Source: JAAZIN01 sp033809435
Lineage (GTDB): Bacteria > Bacillota > Dethiobacteria > DTU022
Direction: 5' to 3'
DNA: 5,048 nucleotides
NCBI GenBank assembly: GCA_033809435.1
Contig: JAPXLS010000158.1
Span: forward strand, 1 to 5,048
Part shown: piece after piece, positions 1 through 5,048 of the stretch
Position numbering within the stretch: position 1 is the stretch's first letter
Layout: each line of letters starts with the position of its first letter
Made by a program: the position numbers and the translations under genes
The notes under the pieces: model-generated
What the model was told of the DNA's origin: nothing
What the model saw: the letters and a program-made list of their open reading frames with translations, nothing else
Database searches by the model: none

Positions 1-1
1 C

Positions 2-238
2 AGGGGCCTTTCCCAGGTGATGGGCCTAACAAATTATCGCCCGCTGGTTCTGCCCATGGCGGTGATCTGGACCACGCTGGGCATCCATGTGGGAAGAAAC
101 ATATTTCAGCTCTTCGAGTTTTTCAAGCCTCCCTTTTTTGCACCCTATGCCCTTCTCTTCATGATCCCGCCTTTTGCCCTTCTCTGGGGGGCCTATCTGA
201 TCCGCCGTTTTGCAGGGAGGCGAAGCGGTGCGCCCTAG
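2..238 (+). CDS. Spore germination permease, GerAB family, C-terminal end (partial)
   Basis: Only the last 78 codons are present; the frame is open to the left edge, so the start lies outside. The residues contain two strongly hydrophobic stretches, one beginning PLVLPMAVIWTTLGIHVGRN and one around FFAPYALLFMIPPFALLWGA, ending in a short basic tail (IRRFAGRRSGAP). This fits the last membrane helices of the GerAB/Spore_permease family (APC superfamily), which form the membrane subunit of GerA-type germinant receptors and are thought to bind the germinant in the spore inner membrane. The fragment alone would be weak evidence. The assignment rests mainly on the next gene, a clear GerAC, whose start overlaps this stop by 11 bases, the usual gerAB-gerAC order. 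The ATG at 20 is internal, not a start, because the same frame continues upstream. The subtype and germinant cannot be told. Confidence 0.8.
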   Translation, partial: RGLSQVMGLTNYRPLVLPMAVIWTTLGIHVGRNIFQLFEFFKPPFFAPYALLFMIPPFALLWGAYLIRRFAGRRSGAP

Positions 239-1448
239 GAGGCTGGCCCTGCTGCTGCTTATCGCCGCCCTGGCCGGGGGGCTCTGCGCCGGCTGCTGGA
301 ACCGCCGCGAGCCCGAGCTCCTGGGCATAGTGCTGGCGGTAGGTTTTGATTATGATCCCGAGAAAAACCTTTACCGGGCCATTGCCGAGATAGCCAACCC
401 GGCCGGCATGGGTCAGGGGGGCGGCGGAGAATCCGGAGGCGGCGGGGGCGGCAGCAACGGAAAAAAAGCGTTCTGGACTGCCGAGGCGGCAGGGCACACT
501 CCCTTTGAGGCGGTCCGCAACCTGGATGACGTTTCCAGCCGCCAGCTTTTCTGGGCGCACTGCCGGATCGTCCTCTTCTCGGAAAGACTGGCCCGGCGGG
601 GGCTGACGGATGTTCTGGATCTGCTTGAACGGGGCCGGCAGTTCCGCCTTATTGCCAAGCCGGTGGTGGTTGACGGAGATCTTCGCAAGATCATGGAGGC
701 CGATTTCCCGCTCGAGGAAACGGGGGCCAAAGGGCTGGATCGCTTTATCGTGACCAGCCGCTTTGAAAAATCGACTTTCCCGGAAAAAAATTTGAACGAA
801 CTGATCTCCACCCTGGGTCAACCGGGCATAGAGATGATCATTGGAAGGCTGCAGGTGCTCGAGGGGGAAGAAGGAGACGCCGGAAGCAGCGAAGGAGCCG
901 CCGCGCTGCCGCCGGCCCGGGTCGGCGGCAGCGCCCTTTTCCGCGGAGATCGCATGGTCGGCTGGGCCACCGACAATCAAACTCTGGGCTGGGCTTATGC
1001 CTCCAGCCGCGCTTTCCGCTCCGTTCTGATCATCGAGTCCCCCCAAAAAAAAGGCAGCTACATCAGCATTGGCGCATTTGGCCATAAAGCCCAAATGCGC
1101 CTGGTGGGCGATGAAGACAACTGGCGCATCGAACTGAAGGTAAAAATACACGCCCGCATCCAGGAGTTTGAAGGTCCGGGCAAGCTGGATTCCGACAACG
1201 AACTGATCCGCTCACTGGAGCGGCGAGCCGCAGCGGCAGCGCGCAATCGCATCGAAGCCATGCTTGACCGCTCCCAGGAGCTTAAATCAGACATTGTCGG
1301 TTTCGGCAATCTGATCTACCGCAAAAACCCGAAACTGTGGCAAAGGATCGAGAGCAGGTGGGATGAAGAGATCTACCCGCAACTCAGGATCAACCTCATC
1401 GTCGAGTTCGATATTTTACGTTCGGGGCTGACCAACAACCCCCTCTAG
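228..1448 (+). CDS. Spore germination lipoprotein, GerAC family
   Basis: A 406-residue protein, near the family's usual length. It is the C subunit of a GerA-type germinant receptor, lipid-anchored on the outer face of the spore inner membrane. I chose GTG 228 because AGGGAGG (214-220) precedes it by 7 bases; the in-frame TTG at 210 has no comparable site. The N-terminus is a signal peptide (RPRR, then a hydrophobic run) ending in LCAGC, followed by WNRREPELLG, the family hallmark of a lipidated Cys then W-[DN]-RRE. The lipobox is slightly irregular, with Cys at -3. The N-terminal domain includes SRQLFWAHCRIVLFSE and LLERGRQFRLIAKP. The C-terminal domain starts near residue 235 with SALFRGDRMVGWATDNQTLG, typical of GerAC, and ends with LRINLIVEFDILRSGL. 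A Gly-rich insert lies at residues 62-78 and a low-complexity Glu/Ala linker at about 212-230. Start and stop overlap or abut both neighbours, suggesting one operon with coupled translation. Confidence 0.93.
   Translation: MRPRRLALLLLIAALAGGLCAGCWNRREPELLGIVLAVGFDYDPEKNLYRAIAEIANPAGMGQGGGGESGGGGGGSNGKKAFWTAEAAGHTPFEAVRNLDDVSSRQLFWAHCRIVLFSERLARRGLTDVLDLLERGRQFRLIAKPVVVDGDLRKIMEADFPLEETGAKGLDRFIVTSRFEKSTFPEKNLNELISTLGQPGIEMIIGRLQVLEGEEGDAGSSEGAAALPPARVGGSALFRGDRMVGWATDNQTLGWAYASSRAFRSVLIIESPQKKGSYISIGAFGHKAQMRLVGDEDNWRIELKVKIHARIQEFEGPGKLDSDNELIRSLERRAAAAARNRIEAMLDRSQELKSDIVGFGNLIYRKNPKLWQRIESRWDEEIYPQLRINLIVEFDILRSGLTNNPL
1071..1101 (+). repeat. Perfect 11-bp inverted repeat inside gerAC
   Basis: GGCGCATTTGG (1071-1081) and CCAAATGCGCC (1091-1101) are exact reverse complements with a 9-base spacer. 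They would form a stable hairpin in the gerAC transcript, within the codons for IGAFGHKAQMRLVG. No U tract follows, so it is not a standard terminator. A run of eight A lies 18 bases upstream (1045-1052). Confidence 0.7.
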
Positions 1449-1463
1449 GAGGTATGGAAAAAT

Positions 1464-1685
1464 ATGTTTTGGGTTGCAGCCGCCATGATCGCGATGGCCC
1501 TGATCCAGGTGCCCGCCATGGTCAACCAAAGGAAATGGCCGGAACTGGCCGGCTACGCCGCTGTCTGGATCCCCGCCACGGCATATGCCCTGCTCGTCGC
1601 CGCCGGGGTTCCCATTCCCAATCCCACAGAGCTGCTGCGCTCCTTCTACGACTGGTTCTACCCCCTTATTGGGGTCAACTTCTAA
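1464..1685 (+). CDS. Small two-helix membrane protein, possible germinant receptor D subunit
   Basis: A 73-residue protein with two hydrophobic segments, about residues 2-20 (FWVAAAMIAMALIQVPAMV) and 27-51 (ELAGYAAVWIPATAYALLVA), joined by a short polar loop (NQRKWP). It has a more polar aromatic C-terminus (SFYDWFYPLIGVNF). AGGAGGT at 1447-1453 overlaps the gerAC stop and lies 10 bases ahead of ATG 1464. A closer ATG at 1454 opens another frame with soluble, biased composition and is not favoured. It directly follows gerAC on the same strand and ends the apparent operon. Known from Bacillus: some gerA-type operons have an extra gene for a D subunit of about 60-75 residues with two membrane helices that modulates receptor function. 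Size, topology and position match, but I cannot show sequence homology, so the D-subunit role is inference. Confidence 0.72.
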   Translation: MFWVAAAMIAMALIQVPAMVNQRKWPELAGYAAVWIPATAYALLVAAGVPIPNPTELLRSFYDWFYPLIGVNF

Positions 1686-1711
1686 CCCGCCATATCTCGC
1701 AGCCCGGGCTA

Positions 1712-2359
1712 TCATCCCAAAAATATTTTCAAACCCGACCAGAAGAAGTAAAGGGAAAAGACCGCAAGGAAAAGCCCCAGGCCAAAGACAATCCACCTGT
1801 AGATCCTGTCCGTAATCCACTTTTTCCCTGATAGCAGCGCGGCGGCCAGAAGGGAAAGCCATAGAAAATCAGCGAATATATGACCGCTGAAGAAAAGCAA
1901 TACGCCGGGGAAGCCGTAGTTCCGGGAAAGGGCAACATAACCCGCTCCGATGGTGGCCCACCAGAGAAACCAGTAGGGGTTGGAGATAGTGGCAATCATG
2001 CCGTCCCAAAAAGGCGAAGGGCGGCCCATGCCCCCCTCCACGGTGGAGCTATCCAGCGTAAGCCGCCCTGAAAGCGCACTTCTGATCATGCCCCACCCCA
2101 TCCAGGCCAGCACCAGCCCGCCGGCCAGCCCGATGACGCCGGCTGCATAGGGCAGGGCCAGGAAATCACCCGCTCCCAGAAGCAGCAAAAAAACCATGAG
2201 CACCTCAAGCAAGCCGTGACCCATGATGGCCAGAGGGATGGCCCGGTAACCCCGGCGGAGAGAGTGCTCCATCGCAACTGCAGTAAGGGGCCCCGGCATC
2301 AGCGCCCCGGACAGACCGACAAGCAAGGCAGTAGTAAAAATTAGTGTAAGTTCAAGCAC
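1712..2359 (-). CDS. LysE/RhtB-family amino acid exporter
   Basis: A 215-residue, very hydrophobic protein with about six membrane helices, the normal size for the LysE/RhtB superfamily of inner-membrane exporters of amino acids and related solutes. Family signs are GLSGALMPGPL near residues 15-25 (the conserved PGP in helix 1), then EHSLRRGYRAIPLAIMGHG, and ISNPYWFLWWATIG at about 125-138. I prefer GTG at 2359-2357, giving MLELTLIFTTALLVGLSGA, a typical start. AAGGAG (2379-2374) lies upstream with a long 14-base gap. The frame stays open to GTG 2395 (227 residues), but that start would sit beside or ahead of the predicted transcription start from the TATAAT at 2404-2399. GTG 2383 has no Shine-Dalgarno site. 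The gene converges on the ger operon (26 bases between stops) and diverges from the thi operon. Substrate unknown. Confidence 0.88.
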   Translation of the reverse strand: MLELTLIFTTALLVGLSGALMPGPLTAVAMEHSLRRGYRAIPLAIMGHGLLEVLMVFLLLLGAGDFLALPYAAGVIGLAGGLVLAWMGWGMIRSALSGRLTLDSSTVEGGMGRPSPFWDGMIATISNPYWFLWWATIGAGYVALSRNYGFPGVLLFFSGHIFADFLWLSLLAAALLSGKKWITDRIYRWIVFGLGLFLAVFSLYFFWSGLKIFLG

Positions 2360-2398
2360 GGCTGTTTCCGCTGCTCCTTCCACATTGAATTGCACTCT

Positions 2399-2426
2399 AT
2401 TATAATTCAGCGGCCGCCGGTGTTTC
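2399..2426 (-). promoter_or_regulatory. Candidate promoter for the LysE-family exporter
   Basis: Read on the minus strand, a perfect TATAAT occupies 2404-2399. A weak -35, GAAACA (2426-2421), matches three of six consensus bases with a 16-base spacer. Initiation would fall near 2392, giving a leader of about 33 bases to GTG 2359. This supports the shorter start for the exporter. The -35 is poor, so the call leans on the -10. Confidence 0.5.
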
Positions 2427-2451
2427 CCTGCCCCACACTGGAGGTTTGAAT

Positions 2452-2520
2452 TTGGGAGGCAGGAGGCTGGAAATCTTTGCTAAAAAATTGAGCCTTGAAC
2501 AACGGCGCCTCCTGTGGTAA
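2452..2520 (+). CDS. Possible 22-codon mini-ORF upstream of the thi promoter
   Basis: A TTG at 2452 is preceded by GGAGGT (2440-2445) with a 6-base gap, close to ideal. The frame runs 22 codons (starting MGGRRLEIFAKK, ending EQRRLLW) to TAA at 2518-2520. The peptide is basic and possibly amphipathic, with no recognised family. The stop overlaps the -10 of the thi promoter, so any transcript must start further upstream, and I see no clear promoter there. The Shine-Dalgarno match in a purine-rich stretch may be chance. It could also be the remnant of a decayed gene. Confidence 0.15.
   Translation: MGGRRLEIFAKKLSLEQRRLLW
2460..2514. repeat. 8-bp inverted repeat flanking the thi promoter -35
   Basis: CAGGAGGC (2460-2467) is the exact reverse complement of GCCTCCTG (2507-2514), 39 bases apart, with the second arm in the promoter spacer. 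It could be an operator or simply chance in purine-rich DNA. Role unknown. Confidence 0.25.
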
Positions 2521-2523
2521 GAT
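2495..2523 (+). promoter_or_regulatory. Promoter of the thiXYZ-type operon (sigma-A-like, extended -10)
   Basis: TTGAAC (2495-2500) and TAAGAT (2518-2523) each match four of six consensus bases, with an optimal 17-base spacer. A TG at 2515-2516, one base ahead of the -10, makes it an extended -10 promoter. An A-rich run (2482-2487) lies just upstream. Transcription would begin near 2530, just ahead of the TPP aptamer, exactly where a riboswitch promoter is expected. Confidence 0.65.
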
Positions 2524-2540
2524 CTAGCAAATAGCAGATG

Positions 2541-2634
2541 GTATCAAGGGGGGGCCGGGTGGACCCGGCTGAGATAGAACTGGACTGTTCTGACCCTTCG
2601 AACCTGACCTGGGTAATGCCAGCGTAGGGATCAT
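2541..2634 (+). ncRNA. TPP riboswitch (THI-box) aptamer
   Basis: The conserved THI-box core is plain: GGCTGAGA at 2567-2574, ACCCTTCGAACCTGACCTGG at 2593-2612, then GTAATGCCAGCGTAGGGA at 2613-2630. The left arm starts with a G run (2548-2554) able to pair with ACCC (2593-2596). The next hairpin is GCCGGG/CCCGGC (2554-2559 with 2564-2569), whose short loop is TGGA. An extra small stem, AGAAC/GTTCT (2576-2580 with 2587-2591), sits between CTGAGA and ACCC, a place where this class varies. The sensor stem CTGG/CCAG (2609-2612 with 2619-2622) is present. P1 looks short and imperfect (GTATC with GATCAT, one bulge). Thiamine pyrophosphate binding should turn the downstream operon off. The downstream thiamine-precursor transporter genes agree with this. 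Confidence 0.95.
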
Positions 2635-2650
2635 ATTTGCCGCCTGGACA

Positions 2651-2690
2651 ATAAGGGCTGCAGCCGCCGTTGGCTGCAGCCCTTATCATT
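2651..2690 (+). terminator. Riboswitch expression-platform hairpin (probable intrinsic terminator)
   Basis: A perfect 15-bp inverted repeat, ATAAGGGCTGCAGCC (2651-2665) and GGCTGCAGCCCTTAT (2672-2686), encloses a 6-base loop (GCCGTT). Counting only the GC-rich 11-bp core, the 3' side runs into TTATCATT, a broken but U-rich tail of five U in eight. It sits 16 bases after the aptamer and 27 bases before the first gene, the expected place for an attenuator. CCCTT of the aptamer core (2594-2598) could pair with AAGGG of the left arm (2653-2657), a possible antiterminator in the ligand-free state. The hairpin is seen; its role as a terminator and the switch pairing are inference. Confidence 0.75.
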
Positions 2691-2717
2691 GGGAAAACAG
2701 GCCCGGCCACCGGAGAA

Positions 2718-3521
2718 ATGGAGAAGCTGTCTGTGAAAAAATGGGGAAATAACAGAGGCGGCCTGCCTGCGCTGCTGCTTTCGGCAGTGCTGATCACCCT
2801 TTGGGAGCTGATTTGCCGGAAATTCAGACTTCCCGAATTCATCCTGCCCGCTCCGTCACGCATTGTGCAGGCGCTCATGGAGAGCTATCCCCTGCTGATG
2901 CAACATACAAGGGCCACGCTCTATGCAGTTTTGGCAGGATTGCTGCTGGCTGTAATCACGGCCCTGGCCCTTTCTGCAGCCATGGACCGCTGGTCGCCTT
3001 TAAAAAAGGCCCTGTACCCGCTGCTGGTTGTTTCGCAGGCCATCCCCATCTTTGCCCTGGCGCCGGTGGTCCTGATCTGGCTGGGCGTGGATCTGAAACC
3101 GAAAATTGCCGTGGTGGCCCTGGTCTGTTTCTTCCCGCTGGCGGTAAACATGGTAGAGGGGTTGGAACAGGTTAACCCCGGAGCCCTTGAGCTGATGAAA
3201 GTGATGCAAGCCGGCTCCTGGTTTACCTTCAAGCAGGTCCGGCTGCCCTCGGTGCTGCCGCATTTCTTTGCCGGATTGAAGATATCGGCCACGTACAGCG
3301 TGATGGGTGCAGTCATCGGGGAGTGGCTGGGGGGCAGTGCCGGCCTGGGCGTGTACATGACCCGGATGATGCATTCCTACAAAGCGAGCCACCTTTTTGC
3401 AGCGGTGATCATCGCAGTGCTGCTCAGCCTAGCCCTTTTCAAGATCAGTGAACTGCTGGCCTGGGTTGTCATGCCCTGGAGCAGGAAAGAGCAAGACCAA
3501 AATCATATCGGGAGTGAGTAG
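2718..3521 (+). CDS. thiX: ABC transporter permease, thiamine-precursor importer (ThiX-type)
   Basis: A 267-residue inner-membrane permease of the binding-protein-dependent ABC family (BPD_transp_1; the SsuC/TauC/ThiX group). It has an early helix (LPALLLSAVLITLWELICRK), then the group motif LPEFILPAPSRIVQAL, and several further helices. The cytoplasmic EAA-type loop near residues 155-175 reads ALELMKVMQAGSWFTFKQVR followed by LPSVLP; it contacts the ATPase. Start choice: ATG 2718 has GGAG only 2 bases ahead, too close. GTG 2733 has GGAG (2720-2723) 9 bases ahead and would give 262 residues beginning MKKWGNNRGG. Either is credible. The frame also reaches TTG 2670, but that lies in the terminator loop and is rejected. 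It is the first gene after a TPP riboswitch and 3 bases ahead of a ThiY-like binder, which supports import of a thiamine pyrimidine precursor. Confidence 0.9.
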   Translation: MEKLSVKKWGNNRGGLPALLLSAVLITLWELICRKFRLPEFILPAPSRIVQALMESYPLLMQHTRATLYAVLAGLLLAVITALALSAAMDRWSPLKKALYPLLVVSQAIPIFALAPVVLIWLGVDLKPKIAVVALVCFFPLAVNMVEGLEQVNPGALELMKVMQAGSWFTFKQVRLPSVLPHFFAGLKISATYSVMGAVIGEWLGGSAGLGVYMTRMMHSYKASHLFAAVIIAVLLSLALFKISELLAWVVMPWSRKEQDQNHIGSE

Positions 3522-3524
3522 AGT

Positions 3525-4541
3525 ATGTTCCGTACAAACAATGCAAGCAAAAAAAGGATTCCGGTGGGAACGGCGCTTCTCATGGTCCTCCTGTTCAGCC
3601 TGGCCGCCGCAGCGGGATGTGCCGGGAGGGAGGCACCGGCGCTCGATGAGATTACCGTTCTCCTGGATTGGACGCCGAACACCAACTACAGCGGCCTCTT
3701 TGCGGCAAAAGATAAGGGATATTATCTCGAGGAGGGCCTTGAGGTAAAGATCGAGGAGGCGGGGGCCAATGTGCTGCCGCTTGTGGCTACCGATAAGGCG
3801 CAGTTTGGAGTAAGCTACCAGGAGCAGGTCACCTTTGCCCGCCTGAACGACAATATCCCCATCGTCTCCATTGCCGCAGTGGTGCAGCATAACAGCTCCG
3901 GCTTTGCTTCACTCAGGGATAAGGGAATCGATGCTGTTGCCGATTTCGAAAACAAGAGCTACGGCAGCTGGGGAACGGAAGTGGAAGAGGCGACCATCAA
4001 AGCGCTGATGGATAAAGCGGGTGCCGATTTTGGCAGCATCAGCATTGTCACCATCGGGGAAACCGACCTTTTTGCAGTTATTGAAAAGCTGGCCGACTTT
4101 GCCTGGATCTATTACGGCTGGGACGGCATCGCCGCCGAACAGAAGGGAGCGGAGCTGAGCTTTATCCCCCTGCGGGATCTGGACCCTGCTTTCGATTACT
4201 ATACACCGGTGATCATCAGCAGCGAAAGGCTTATCGATGAGCATCCCGATCTTGTTCAAAGATTTATGCGGGCCACTGCAAAGGGCTACAGCCTGGCTAT
4301 AGAGAATCCGGAAGAGGCGGCGGAAATTTTACTGCGGAATGTCCCGGAGCTTGACGGGAATCTGGTCAGGGCCAGCCAGGATTGGTTGAAGGACAAATAC
4401 CGCGACGATGCGGAACTGTGGGGTTTGCAAAAAAGGGAGGTCTGGGAAAGCTACAGCCGCTGGCTTCTCGAGCACAACCTTGTTGACAGGATGCTCGATG
4501 TGGATAAGGCCTTTACCAACAGGTTTATCCGGGAAGAGTGA
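3525..4541 (+). CDS. thiY: Substrate-binding lipoprotein, NMT1/THI5-like (ThiY-type)
   Basis: A 338-residue extracellular binder of the NMT1/THI5-like family, which in the bacterial ThiXYZ system captures N-formyl-4-amino-5-aminomethyl-2-methylpyrimidine for thiamine salvage. The N-terminus is basic (ASKKRIP), then hydrophobic, ending in AAAAGC with Cys32 as the lipidation site; this is the only cysteine. The ThiY-like signature LLDWTPNTNYSGLFAAKDKG begins near residue 46, followed by YYLEEGLEVKI. Further typical segments are FGVSYQEQV, YGSWGTEVEEA and FAWIYYGWDGIAA. The Cys-rich CCCFC motif of the fungal THI5 enzyme is absent, so this is a binder, not the suicide HMP-P synthase. ATG 3525 has GGGAG (3510-3514) 10 bases upstream, over the end of thiX. 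The ATPase gene follows after 7 bases. HMP or a related pyrimidine is an alternative ligand. Confidence 0.93.
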   Translation: MFRTNNASKKRIPVGTALLMVLLFSLAAAAGCAGREAPALDEITVLLDWTPNTNYSGLFAAKDKGYYLEEGLEVKIEEAGANVLPLVATDKAQFGVSYQEQVTFARLNDNIPIVSIAAVVQHNSSGFASLRDKGIDAVADFENKSYGSWGTEVEEATIKALMDKAGADFGSISIVTIGETDLFAVIEKLADFAWIYYGWDGIAAEQKGAELSFIPLRDLDPAFDYYTPVIISSERLIDEHPDLVQRFMRATAKGYSLAIENPEEAAEILLRNVPELDGNLVRASQDWLKDKYRDDAELWGLQKREVWESYSRWLLEHNLVDRMLDVDKAFTNRFIREE

Positions 4542-4548
4542 TCAAACC

Positions 4549-5048
4549 ATGGAAGCAGCGCACCTGCAACTGGAAAATATCAGCTCAACCTATCTCTTCA
4601 GGACCGAACGGCTGCCCGTTCTGAAGGGGGTTTCCCTCAAGGTGGAGACAGGCGAGTTTGTCTCGCTGCTCGGACCCAGCGGTTCGGGGAAAAGCACCCT
4701 TTTGCGGATCGCCGCCGGATTGCTCAGGCCCGACGGCGGCCGGGTGCTCCTGGAGGGACGGGACATTACCGGACAGGCCGCACGGGTCGGCTACATGCCC
4801 CAACAGGACCTTTTATTCCCCTGGAAAACACTGCTTCAGAATGCCGCACTGCCGTTGTTGAGCGCCGGCCTGCCCGCCCGGGAGGCCTTCGCCCGCGTCT
4901 CTCAATTGCTGCCCGTCTTCAGCCTGGAGGGCTTTGCCTTTTATTACCCCGACCGTCTGTCCGGGGGGATGAAGCAGCGGGCGGCCCTGCTGCGCACTGT
5001 TCTGATGGAGAGCAGTTTGTTGCTCCTTGACGAACCCTTTGCCGCCCT
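4549..5048 (+). CDS. thiZ: ABC transporter ATP-binding protein (ThiZ-type), 3' truncated by window
   Basis: 166 complete codons are present and the frame runs off the right edge. The nucleotide-binding domain is intact as far as seen: Walker A GPSGSGKST (residues 42-50), Q-loop region YMPQQDLLFPW (82-92), ABC signature LSGGMKQR (137-144) and Walker B LLLLDEPFA (157-165). The H-loop and C-terminus lie beyond the window. The Q-loop and signature are of the nitrate/sulfonate/taurine/ThiZ type of importer ATPases. ATG 4549 follows the thiY stop by 7 bases; the Shine-Dalgarno is weak (GGGAAGAG, ending 9 bases ahead), so translation may be coupled to thiY. It would power the ThiX permease by ATP hydrolysis. 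The thiamine-precursor substrate is inferred from the riboswitch and the adjacent ThiY-like binder, since the ATPase alone does not reveal it. Confidence 0.92.
   Translation, partial: MEAAHLQLENISSTYLFRTERLPVLKGVSLKVETGEFVSLLGPSGSGKSTLLRIAAGLLRPDGGRVLLEGRDITGQAARVGYMPQQDLLFPWKTLLQNAALPLLSAGLPAREAFARVSQLLPVFSLEGFAFYYPDRLSGGMKQRAALLRTVLMESSLLLLDEPFAA

Noticed and set aside
159..1151. Long open frame on the minus strand opposite gerAC (330 codons)
   Set aside because: It is fully antisense to a clear GerAC, has biased composition and no recognisable domain. Such frames are common opposite GC-rich genes.
1701..1710. AGCCCGGGCT palindrome between the converging genes, considered as a terminator
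   Set aside because: It has no loop and no T tract on either strand, and is only 10 bases long.
1454..1831. Plus-strand frame starting at ATG 1454 with the same AGGAGGT
   Set aside because: It overlaps the small membrane protein in another frame, runs antisense into the exporter, and its protein is rich in Arg, Pro and His with no domain. The 1464 frame has coherent membrane helices.
2670..2717. TTG 2670 as start of the permease
   Set aside because: It lies in the loop and right arm of the riboswitch hairpin, has no Shine-Dalgarno site, and adds residues atypical for the family.
3429..3890. Minus-strand frames opposite thiX and thiY
   Set aside because: These are shadows of well-supported genes, with no domain, start signal or sensible composition.
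1..5048. Search for insertion sequences, CRISPR repeats, tRNA/rRNA and toxin-antitoxin pairs
   Set aside because: No transposase motifs, terminal repeats, spaced direct repeats, tRNA cloverleaf or rRNA core were seen. Gene content is ordinary chromosomal, and no undescribed multigene system is supported.

Overview
The window looks like chromosome from a GC-rich, endospore-forming member of the Firmicutes, probably a Clostridia-type lineage. The grounds are a GerA-type spore germinant receptor operon, purine-rich Shine-Dalgarno sites (AGGAGGT, GGGAG), a lipoprotein-type substrate binder, and a TPP riboswitch followed by an intrinsic-terminator-like hairpin. No species can be named from the sequence alone.

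Layout. (1) Positions 2-1685, plus strand: the 3' part of a germinant receptor operon. It holds the C-terminal end of a GerAB-family permease, a complete GerAC-family lipoprotein overlapping it by 11 bases, and a 73-residue two-helix membrane protein that resembles in size, topology and position the small 'D' subunits known beside some Bacillus receptors. (2) Positions 1712-2359, minus strand: a LysE/RhtB-family exporter, convergent with the receptor operon, with its own candidate promoter. (3) Positions 2360-2717: a divergent regulatory region with the exporter promoter on the minus strand. On the plus strand it holds an extended -10 promoter, a well-conserved TPP aptamer and a perfect 15-bp hairpin. 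(4) Positions 2718-5048, plus strand: permease, NMT1/THI5-like lipoprotein and ATPase of an ABC importer in thiXYZ order. The ATPase is cut by the window edge.

How the genes work together. The Ger proteins would sit in the inner membrane of the spore and sense germinants. The riboswitch-controlled importer would bring in a pyrimidine precursor of thiamine (formylaminopyrimidine or HMP-like) when TPP is low. The exporter between them probably exports an amino acid or related compound, substrate unknown. Nothing seen links the three units functionally. No mobile element, CRISPR array, tRNA or rRNA was seen, and I see no convincing wholly new system. The most useful second-look items are the small GerD-like protein, the riboswitch expression platform, a strong hairpin plus A tracts inside gerAC, and a 22-codon mini-ORF with a good Shine-Dalgarno site ahead of the thi promoter.
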